Assembly (NCBI GenBank): GCA_003557805.1
Contig: PWNY01000272.1
Location: 1-18,467, forward strand
Direction: 5' to 3'
Origin: Bacteroidales bacterium
Lineage (GTDB): Bacteria > Bacteroidota > Bacteroidia > Bacteroidales > UBA7960
DNA length: 18,467 nucleotides
How positions within the stretch are numbered: the first letter of the stretch is position 1; every line of letters begins with the position of its first letter. The notes beneath the pieces are model-generated. The model saw only the letters and a program-made list of their open reading frames with translations. It did no database searches and was not told the origin of the DNA. The position numbers and the translations under genes were made by a program. Positions 7,814-14,066 of this stretch are shown here, piece by piece.

Positions 7814-8854
7814 ATGAACCAACTAAAGAGTTTTGCAAGTGACAACAACTCACCGGTGCACAGCAAGGTGATGAGGGCTATCATGGAAGTTAACAAGGGA
7901 GATGCAATTGCATATGGCGATGATATCCATACCCTGGAAGCCGAGCGGAGGTTCAGGGAGGTATTTGGCAAGGATACATCTGTTTTTTTCATGCTTACCG
8001 GCACAGGGGCAAATGTTGCCGCTCTGGCCCATATTACCAGGCCTTATCATTCGATTATCTGCTCCGACAAATCACACCTTGAAAATGATGAATGTGCAGC
8101 GCCGGAAAAATCAACCGGTTGCAAGATTGTAAGGATTCCCTCAAATGACGGTAAGATAAAAAAAGAGCAGATAGAACCGCTGCTCGGATCAAGGGGGTTT
8201 CAGCATCATTCACAGCCAAGGGTTATTTCAATTAGCCAGTCAACAGAACTGGGTACCGTTTATACACCCGAGGAGATAAGGGATATCGCAAGGTTTGCAA
8301 ATGAAAACGATCTTTACCTGCATATGGATGGCGCAAGGTTAGCCAATGCGGCAGCCGGTCTAAACTGCACACTTGCCGAAACCAGCAAATTTTCCGGGGT
8401 TGACGTGCTATCATTTGGGGGAACGAAAAACGGTGCCCTTTTTGCAGAAGCACTGGTCTTTTTTAACCAGGACCTTGCAAGGGAGTTTGAATATACCAGG
8501 AAGCAGTCCATGCAGCTTTTATCAAAAATGCGATATGTGAGTGCACAGTTCAATGCCCTGTTCTATGAGGATCTATGGCTTGATAATGCCAGGCACTCCA
8601 ATAATATGGCAAGTCTATTGGCCGAAAAGCTCGGTGAAATAGAGAATGTAAGGATCACACAGAAGGTGGAGGCAAATGCCGTATTCGCAATTCTGCCTGA
8701 AAAGGCAATAGAGATGCTTCAGAGGCAGTATTTCTTCTACATCTGGGACAGGGAAAGGAATGAGGTAAGATGGATGACCTCGTTTAATACTACCGAACAG
8801 GATATAGATGACTTTGTGGCTGCTATAAGGCGATCTGTTGAGGATAGTGATTAA
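7814..8854 (+). CDS. ltaE: Low-specificity L-threonine aldolase
   Basis: A cytoplasmic PLP enzyme of the beta-eliminating lyase/threonine aldolase family, 346 residues, close to the usual length. It cleaves threonine or allo-threonine to glycine and acetaldehyde. Motifs seen are YGDDIHTLEAERRF (34-47), FMLTGTGANVAAL (59-71, phosphate-binding loop), SHLENDECAAPE with His88 in the position that normally stacks on PLP, LHMDGARLANA with Asp172 and Arg175, and SFGGTKNGAL with Lys205 as the Schiff-base lysine. All key residues are present. The ATG at 7814 is the natural start. It lies 73 bases downstream of the racemase gene with no clear promoter between, so it is probably in the same transcription unit. 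Its stop codon overlaps that of prmC on the other strand. Some family members act on phenylserine or other beta-hydroxy amino acids, so the physiological substrate is not certain. Confidence 0.9.
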   Translation: MNQLKSFASDNNSPVHSKVMRAIMEVNKGDAIAYGDDIHTLEAERRFREVFGKDTSVFFMLTGTGANVAALAHITRPYHSIICSDKSHLENDECAAPEKSTGCKIVRIPSNDGKIKKEQIEPLLGSRGFQHHSQPRVISISQSTELGTVYTPEEIRDIARFANENDLYLHMDGARLANAAAGLNCTLAETSKFSGVDVLSFGGTKNGALFAEALVFFNQDLAREFEYTRKQSMQLLSKMRYVSAQFNALFYEDLWLDNARHSNNMASLLAEKLGEIENVRITQKVEANAVFAILPEKAIEMLQRQYFFYIWDRERNEVRWMTSFNTTEQDIDDFVAAIRRSVEDSD

Positions 8855-9756
8855 TAAAGCCCTGATACGGGTTTTCTTGCCCTTATGAAACGGTCTTTTC
8901 CGTTTATATCCTTTTTGACGTATATATCAGAGTAACCCTGGGAAGACAACAGCTTATGGCACTCAGCACCCATTGTTTCGTTTATCTCAAAGTAGACCCA
9001 TCCTCCTGGTTTTAACCATTTTTTTGCCTTTGAGCCGATATTCCTGTAAAACAGAAGGGGGTCATCATCGGGTACAAACAGAGCTTCATGCGGCTCATAA
9101 GAGACAACATTGGCCTGCATGCCCTCCTTCTCTGAGTCTTTTACATACGGCGGATTGCTCACCAGGAAATCAAGCGATCCGCCTTTTATGTTATCAGATT
9201 CATTATCAAGCGCATTGCAAAGAAAGAAATGCACATTGCAGTTATTTAAAAGTGAGGAATGCTTAGCCTTTTTTAGTATTTCATGACTGTGGTCACATGC
9301 GCTGGCTTCAGCTTTCGGGAACATTGCGGAAAGCGCAATGGCAATACAGCCGCTGCCAGTACCGAAATCCAGTATCCGAAGGCTCGACACCTCAGTCTTT
9401 ATCTGCTCCTCTATCCCGTCTTTCACCCATAATACAAGTTCAACAGTCTCCTGCCGCGGGATCAGTACCCCGGGCCCAACATGTATTGTATGCCCCAGGA
9501 AATCTGCCACCCCTGTGATGTACTGTACGGGCTCCCCCCTGTTGAGCCTGATCATGGCCTTTTTCAGTGATACGATAGTGGATTCAGGCAGCCGTCTTTC
9601 ACCCCCAAGTATACGCTGATCGGGACTCATGTGAAGTAATCTGTGAAATATCTCGTCGGTTATCGCCCTTATCTCCCTGTGATGGTAAGGATACTCTATC
9701 GAGGCCTTGAACCAACTGTAGACATCAGACAGCTTATTACTCTTTAAACCAAGCAT
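8851..9756 (-). CDS. prmC: Peptide chain release factor glutamine methyltransferase
   Basis: A 301-residue SAM-dependent methyltransferase of the PrmC/HemK family, which methylates the glutamine of the GGQ motif in release factors RF1 and RF2 and so speeds translation termination. An N-terminal helical domain (about residues 1-75) is followed by PVQYITGVADFLG (76-88) and LIPRQET (98-104), which is typical of the family. The SAM-binding motif LDFGTGSGCIAIALS (129-143) and the catalytic LVSNPPYV (198-205) with the diagnostic NPPY are intact. The ATG at 9756 lies 8 bases after the namZ stop, so it is probably cotranscribed with that gene and could suffer polar effects from the early stop there. 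The 3' end overlaps the aldolase gene by four bases in a convergent arrangement. Confidence 0.93.
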   Translation of the reverse strand: MLGLKSNKLSDVYSWFKASIEYPYHHREIRAITDEIFHRLLHMSPDQRILGGERRLPESTIVSLKKAMIRLNRGEPVQYITGVADFLGHTIHVGPGVLIPRQETVELVLWVKDGIEEQIKTEVSSLRILDFGTGSGCIAIALSAMFPKAEASACDHSHEILKKAKHSSLLNNCNVHFFLCNALDNESDNIKGGSLDFLVSNPPYVKDSEKEGMQANVVSYEPHEALFVPDDDPLLFYRNIGSKAKKWLKPGGWVYFEINETMGAECHKLLSSQGYSDIYVKKDINGKDRFIRARKPVSGLY

Positions 9757-9764
9757 ATGCAGTA

Positions 9765-10985
9765 TTATTTACCTGGGTATAACAGGTATCTTTCCCTGAG
9801 TGCATCAAACTCTTTCAACCCCTGCTGCCAGCTCTCCCTTACCTCTTCGGCACTGTATCCTTCAATTATTTGCATTCGTAATTGTGGCCCCCCGGCAAGG
9901 GTGTCAAAGAAACTATTAAAAAAGCCTTCTTTGTCAGGGTAGTCATTATAGGCCTCAATAAGGATATCAAGCCATATCCTGTCTTTTTCCTGCAAGTCTT
10001 TTAAGTCAAGTGTACTAAGGTCCCTGCCCCGGCATTTTTTCCCAAGCTCTGGGGGTTGTGGCGCCGAGGGCATGCTTTCCGGTATAAAGCTGTATCTGTA
10101 TTTTGAAGATGGCAGCGCTGAATGCCCGTATACCTGGAAAGGTTTTCCGGTTCCCCTGCCCACACTTACGGGTGTACCCTCGAAAAATCAGAGCGTGGGA
10201 TAAAGGTATACCGAGTGCATATTGGGAAGGTTTGGAGAGGGTGGCCCTGGCAGCTTATACCTTGATGAGCGTGAATAATTTCCTGATTTGATAACTGTGA
10301 TAACGGATTTATCATGGTTGTCCATCCAGCCTTCCCCCCTGATCATAAGTGCGAACTCCCCGGGGGTCATTCCATGTACCACAGGCACAGGGTGCAAGCC
10401 TACAAATGAGGTATGGCTTTTTTGCAGGATGGGCCCGTCTGTATAGTGCCCAAGAGGATTTGGCCTGTCAAGGATTATAATCGGTATATCCAAAGCAGCA
10501 GCTTCTTCCATAACATATGTCATTGTTGACAGGTAGGTATAGAACCTTACACCGACATCCTGAATATCAAACACAATCACATCGATACCGGATAGCTGTT
10601 CCACTGTTGGCCGCCTGTTACTTCCGTAAAGGCTGACGATCCTTATACCGCTGACCGGGTCGGTTTCACTGTCGACGTATTCACCGGCTGCAGCCTCCCC
10701 CCTGAAACCGTGTTCAGGGCTGAACACCCTTACCACTTCAATACCAGATGCAAGCAGTGTGTCAACAAGGTGTACGCTGCCTATAACCGAGGTGTGGTTG
10801 GCTGTAACTGCAACCCTTTTACCTTGCAGCAGAGGCAGGTATCTATCTGTATTGTAAGCCCCCGGAATTATATCTCCATGATTATTATCATTGGGCAATG
10901 CGGAAAGCAGTGGAGCTGACAGGGTAAGTGCAAAAAAAATGCAAACCGTTTTAAATAGTTGAATACGCATCAACCAATTGTTCAT
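9765..10985 (-). pseudogene. namZ: NamZ-family exo-muramidase (DUF1343/GH171) with one in-frame TGA
   Basis: Two reading frames, 10985-10188 and its downstream part to 9765, are the same frame separated by one TGA at 10190-10188 (codon 266 of 406). Before it lies a signal peptide (about residues 7-29), FSPEHGFRGEAAAGE (88-102, with the family's conserved Glu at 91), DVGVRFYTYLSTM (143-155), DRPNPLG (173-179) and PSPNLPNMHSVYLYPTL. After it the family sequence resumes at once (FFEGTPVSVGRGTGKPFQVYG) and runs on to a normal end. This family includes NamZ of Bacillus subtilis and Tannerella forsythia, an exo-beta-N-acetylmuramidase that releases MurNAc from peptidoglycan fragments. From memory, relatives have Cys at the stop position (as in LYPSLCFFEGT). 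TGC or TGT to TGA is a single change, so the options are a recent nonsense mutation, a sequencing or assembly error, read-through, or selenocysteine. The remaining frame shows no decay. It is 54 bases after lipA and 8 before prmC. Confidence 0.88.
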
Positions 10986-11039
10986 ATGGCAGTGTTAATT
11001 TAGCTATATTACAGACATTTAAATAAAAATTTAAACCTC

Positions 11040-11927
11040 TTAGTGTACATGCTTGTCAGCGTGATAGGAGGATCTTACAAGGGGGGCACTTTCAACATAC
11101 AGGAAGCCTTTCTCTTTTGCAATCTTTCCGTACCTTTCAAAGTCTTTTGGTTCAACATATCTTTTTACAGGAATATTGGACCGTGTAGGCTGAAGGTACT
11201 GGCCTAAGGTAAGAACCTTGCAATCCACTGCCAGAAGATCGTCCATTGTTTCGAATATCTCTTCCTCGGTCTCCCCAAGGCCCAGCATTATCCCGGATTT
11301 GGTCCTTATGTTGCTGTTACCGGCAATCTGGCAAAGTACATCCAGGCTTCTTTCATACCTTGCATAGGTTCTGACCTTTTGAGTCAGTCTCTTAACTGTT
11401 TCAAGATTGTGGCTGATTACCTCGGGACCGCTTTTTACCACCTTCATTATATCTTCATGTTTTCCCTTAAAGTCGGGTATCAATGCCTCTATGGTGGTTT
11501 CCGGTGAATATTTCCTTATAGCATTAATACATTCTGCCCAGTGTGATGCCCCTCCATCCGGAAGGTCGTCGCGGTCAACGCTTGTAATAACACAGTGTTT
11601 AACTGACATTGATTTAACAGCATCTGCAAGTTTTTCCGGCTCACTCCCGTCGGGAGGCTGAGGCTTTCCGGTTTTTACATTGCAAAAGCGGCAGCTTCTT
11701 GTACAGATATCACCCAGTATCATGAATGTAGCAGTACCTGCCCCCCAGCATTCACCCTTGTTCGGACATGCACCGCTTTCACATATGGTATGGAGACCAC
11801 CCGGGCTGATCCTGCTCTTCATACGGCCATACTCGCCCGCACCCGTAAGCCGGGTGCGCAGCCAGTGTGGCTTTTTAAGGTATGTCTGCCTTTTTTTATC
11901 AAAATTATCCACTGTACAGGCTTTCAT
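11040..11927 (-). CDS. lipA: Lipoyl synthase
   Basis: A radical SAM enzyme of 295 residues (from the ATG at 11927) that inserts two sulfur atoms into protein-bound octanoyl groups to make the lipoyl cofactor of 2-oxoacid dehydrogenases and the glycine cleavage system. The auxiliary cluster cysteines are in CESGACPNKGEC (Cys49, Cys54, Cys60), the radical SAM cysteines in CTRSCRFC (Cys75, Cys79, Cys82), and the conserved RSSYHADK near the C-terminus supplies the usual serine ligand. The frame is open back to a TTG at 12032, but that extension overlaps the small lipoprotein gene in another frame and has no similarity to LipA. ATG at 11942 is a second choice five residues upstream. With the 11927 start the gene overlaps the end of the lipoprotein gene by 23 bases. 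No lipB is visible nearby. Confidence 0.94.
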   Translation of the reverse strand: MKACTVDNFDKKRQTYLKKPHWLRTRLTGAGEYGRMKSRISPGGLHTICESGACPNKGECWGAGTATFMILGDICTRSCRFCNVKTGKPQPPDGSEPEKLADAVKSMSVKHCVITSVDRDDLPDGGASHWAECINAIRKYSPETTIEALIPDFKGKHEDIMKVVKSGPEVISHNLETVKRLTQKVRTYARYERSLDVLCQIAGNSNIRTKSGIMLGLGETEEEIFETMDDLLAVDCKVLTLGQYLQPTRSNIPVKRYVEPKDFERYGKIAKEKGFLYVESAPLVRSSYHADKHVH

Positions 11928-12066
11928 TGTTCTGACCCTCATCTTCACTGCTTTCTTGCAGTGCATCGGAGTATGCAGGGCATAATTTCCTGGTACCGCT
12001 GCAGCCTGTAAAGGAAACAGCAGCAATGGCAAGGATGAACAAAAGGATCAATGTCTTGGATTTCAT
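11905..12066 (-). CDS. Small lipoprotein (53 residues) overlapping lipA
   Basis: A short gene that standard length filters miss. It reads MKSKTLILLFILAIAAVSF then TGCSGTRKLCPAYSDAL, a polar acidic tail (QESSEDEGQNNESLYSG) and a TAA stop. A positively charged start, a hydrophobic core and the lipobox FTGC give a textbook lipoprotein signal with Cys22 as the lipidated residue, leaving a mature peptide of about 32 residues. The second cysteine in KLCPAYS is a motif I associate with tiny Bacteroidota lipoproteins, although I cannot name a family. The ATG at 12066 is preceded at about 40 bases by a promoter-like element, and the last 23 bases overlap the preferred lipA start, which suggests cotranscription and possible coupling. 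Function is unknown. Lack of a bacterial lipoprotein signal in homologues, or loss of the frame in relatives, would count against it. Confidence 0.75.
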   Translation of the reverse strand: MKSKTLILLFILAIAAVSFTGCSGTRKLCPAYSDALQESSEDEGQNNESLYSG

Positions 12067-12103
12067 CTTTCAGGCTTAGTGTTGATTAATAATTTGAACT
12101 ATA

Positions 12104-12130
12104 CAAAAATAATTCATTTGCTGGTAGCAA
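12104..12130 (-). promoter_or_regulatory. Candidate promoter for lipoprotein-lipA-namZ-prmC
   Basis: On the minus strand TATTTTTG (12111 down to 12104) fits the Bacteroidota -7 element TAnnTTTG, with TTG at 12130-12128, 16 bases upstream. The start of transcription would be about 30 bases before the lipoprotein ATG. It lies directly after the terminator of the upstream minus-strand gene, where a new promoter would be expected. The spacing is slightly short. Confidence 0.45.
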
Positions 12131-12175
12131 AAAAGCGTAAAAAAGCCATTTCACATGTTGTTTATGCGAAATGGC
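12129..12175 (-). terminator. Rho-independent terminator of the 81-residue gene
   Basis: Arms GCCATTTC (12145-12152) and GAAATGGC (12168-12175) pair perfectly over 8 bases. After one mismatch, CAT and ATG extend the stem by 3 more pairs around a 7-base loop. On the minus strand the stem is followed by TTTTTT (12144-12139) and a second T6 run (12134-12129). The geometry fits termination of the minus-strand gene ending at 12207. There is no T-run in the plus direction. Confidence 0.75.
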
Positions 12176-12206
12176 CAACTTTGTCATTTAAACAGAACTG
12201 CAGATT

Positions 12207-12452
12207 TTAGTTTCGTAAAATGAAAACATGCCCTGTGTTCTTTGGTATAAGCACCTCCATTGCCCTGGCATAACCCATGATATTGTTTATCACCCTCTTT
12301 CCGGGAACACCGTTTTTGTTTTCAATATTTCCGGTATAATAGTCTTCCATCAAAAAAGTCTGTACCATGGCCTGATATTCTGCTGTTCTCCTGTTGCTTA
12401 ACTCCTTATGGAGTGCATGCTTCAGGTTTTCATTTGTATGAGATTCATTCAT
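12207..12452 (-). CDS. Hypothetical small protein, 81 residues
   Basis: I do not recognise a named family. The protein has no signal peptide or membrane segment and should be cytoplasmic. It begins with a polar helical region (HALHKELSNRRTAEYQAMVQ, about residues 12-31), then FLMEDYYTGNIENKNGVPGK, and ends with GYARAMEVLIPKNTGHVFIL. The second half contains a basic KRVINNIMGYARAMEV helix. A good terminator 32 bases downstream and an ATG start support it as an independent expressed gene, divergent from sucC. Composition and codon use look like its neighbours. It might be a lineage-specific Bacteroidota protein; possible jobs in binding or regulation are not supported by any motif. Confidence 0.65.
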   Translation of the reverse strand: MNESHTNENLKHALHKELSNRRTAEYQAMVQTFLMEDYYTGNIENKNGVPGKRVINNIMGYARAMEVLIPKNTGHVFILRN

Positions 12453-12561
12453 AGGCTTTTGTTTATATTGACACTATCTGATTTTAAAACGGCAGCCATA
12501 TAACTATTATTTTATATAACCCAAAAAACTTTGCCTGTTCTTTATGGGCCTTTAATAAAGC

Positions 12562-12594
12562 TTGTCAGGCAGAAAAAAAATTAATGTAATTTTG
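12562..12594 (+). promoter_or_regulatory. Candidate promoter for sucC
   Basis: TAATTTTG at 12587-12594 fits the Bacteroidota -7 consensus TAnnTTTG, with TTG at 12562-12564, 22 bases upstream, inside the usual spacing. The implied start of transcription near 12601 leaves a leader of about 32 bases before the sucC ATG. Confidence 0.55.
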
Positions 12595-12632
12595 TTATGA
12601 CAGCCAAAAACTTTAAACCAGATTAGACCGCA

Positions 12633-13820
12633 ATGAACCTACATGAATATCAGGGTAAACATCTACTAAGGCAGTTCGGAGTACCGGTTGCAGAGAGCAT
12701 TCTTGTTGAAGATGCAGAACAGGCAATCCCTTCTGCGAAAAAAGTGCTTGAAAAAACAGGCATCAATATCTGGGCTGTTAAGGCGCAGGTGCATGCAGGT
12801 GGCCGGGGTAAGGCCGGAGGCGTGAAAATAGCAAAAAGTCTTGAGCAGGTTAAGTCTTATGTTTCTGAGATACTCGGAATGCGCCTGGTTACCCCCCAAA
12901 CTTCCTCGGAGGGTAAACTGGTTAGAAAAGTCCTTGTGGAACAGGGTATATATTATCCTGGAGAAAGCGAGCCTGAAGAATACTACCTGAGTATCTTACT
13001 CAACAGGAAAACTTCCAGAAACATGATCCTATACTCACCCATGGGTGGTATGAACATAGAGGAAGTTGCCGAAAAGGATCCGGATAAGATATTCACGGAG
13101 GAAATTGACCCCCTTCTCGGGGTACAGCCTTTTCAGTGCCGGCGTATTGCATTTAACCTGGGGCTTGAAGGAGATGCCTTTAAAAACATGGTGAAGTTTT
13201 TACCCAGGCTGGTAAAGGCTTACCTTGCATGTGACGCATCTCTTATTGAGATAAACCCGCTTTTCAAGACCTCTGACAATAAGATCCTTGTTGTAGATAC
13301 AAAAATGACCATTGATGACAATGCACTGTTCCGGCATGAAGAGATCGCTGAAATGCGCGATATTGAGGAGGAAGACCCCATGGAAGTTGAGGCAGGCAAA
13401 CATGACCTGAGCTATATTAAACTGGATGGTAACGTGGGTTGCATGGTAAATGGAGCCGGTCTTGCCATGGCTACAATGGATATTATCAAGCTTAGCGGTG
13501 GCAGACCCGCAAACTTCCTTGATGTGGGTGGTTCAGCAAGTGCAAAAAGGGTTGAGGAGGCCTTCCGGATAATACTGAAGGACAAAAATGTAAAAGTTGT
13601 CCTGGTAAACATATTCGGGGGTATTGTAAGGTGCGACAGGGTGGCAAGAGGGATAGTGGATGCATTCACATCGATCGGGAAAATTGATATTCCAATCATT
13701 GTAAGGCTGCAGGGAACAAATGCCGAGGAAGCAAAGGAAATAATTGACAATTCCGGGCTTGAGGTTAAGTCTGCTATTAAGCTTGAGGACGCTGCCAGGC
13801 TTGTGACACAGAAGATCTAA
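12633..13820 (+). CDS. sucC: Succinate-CoA ligase (ADP-forming) beta subunit
   Basis: A 395-residue ATP-grasp protein, the usual length for SucC. With the alpha subunit SucD it makes succinyl-CoA from succinate (or the reverse) with ATP or GTP, a step of the citric acid cycle and of succinate/propionate metabolism. The start MNLHEYQGKHLLRQFGVPV is diagnostic. VKAQVHAGGRGKAGGVK (49-65) forms the nucleotide-binding region, EINPLF carries the metal-binding residues, and NGAGLAMATMDIIKLSGG, FLDVGGSA and VNIFGGIVRCD (about 324-334) form the CoA-ligase domain and the interface with the alpha subunit. All motifs are intact. The partner sucD is commonly the next gene, but here the next gene is 246 bases away and encodes an unrelated secreted protein, so the alpha subunit must be elsewhere. 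Confidence 0.95.
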   Translation: MNLHEYQGKHLLRQFGVPVAESILVEDAEQAIPSAKKVLEKTGINIWAVKAQVHAGGRGKAGGVKIAKSLEQVKSYVSEILGMRLVTPQTSSEGKLVRKVLVEQGIYYPGESEPEEYYLSILLNRKTSRNMILYSPMGGMNIEEVAEKDPDKIFTEEIDPLLGVQPFQCRRIAFNLGLEGDAFKNMVKFLPRLVKAYLACDASLIEINPLFKTSDNKILVVDTKMTIDDNALFRHEEIAEMRDIEEEDPMEVEAGKHDLSYIKLDGNVGCMVNGAGLAMATMDIIKLSGGRPANFLDVGGSASAKRVEEAFRIILKDKNVKVVLVNIFGGIVRCDRVARGIVDAFTSIGKIDIPIIVRLQGTNAEEAKEIIDNSGLEVKSAIKLEDAARLVTQKI

Positions 13821-14066
13821 AACAGTACTTTCTCTATCTGTTTAAGGGAGTTTTTACATCACCGTTTCAATATGCCGACGGATTGTTTTTAACAATATCC
13901 TATAGTTATCAACAATTAATCTTTCCGGTTTAAACGGCATTGTTACTTTTTATACTTTAGCTTATCCATAGTTTCTCTCAGGGATGACAAGTGCTGCAAT
14001 TGCTGCTCTGTTTTTATTGAATTTCAACCACATACAACTAATTAACTGTCACAAAAACCAATTTGT

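Noticed and set aside
9765..10163. Separate 132-residue gene starting at a GTG
   Set aside because: It is the same frame as the upstream NamZ part, lacks its own family start, and is simply the C-terminal part after the TGA.
10150..10187. SECIS element after the TGA
   Set aside because: Only a short 4-5 pair stem was found by eye, without a convincing extended helix. Not supported enough to list as a feature.
9765..10985. Alternative genetic code with TGA as Trp or Gly
   Set aside because: TGA ends the genes at 5372 and 1233 in natural positions, and the family residue expected at the internal TGA is Cys, not Trp or Gly.
11943..12032. N-terminal extension of lipA from a TTG start
   Set aside because: It is the out-of-frame reading of the small lipoprotein gene, starts with TTG and has no LipA similarity. 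ATG 11927 (or 11942) gives a normal LipA length.
13882..13896. Inverted repeat ATTGTT-TTT-AACAAT downstream of sucC
   Set aside because: It is AT-rich with a 3-base loop and no following T-run, so it is a poor terminator and may be chance. A short AAACAG/CTGTTT pairing just after the sucC stop is equally weak.
13940..13965. Promoter-like TACTTTTT and TACTTTAG before the T9SS protein gene
   Set aside because: Neither matches TAnnTTTG at the final positions and both are over 100 bases from the start codon.
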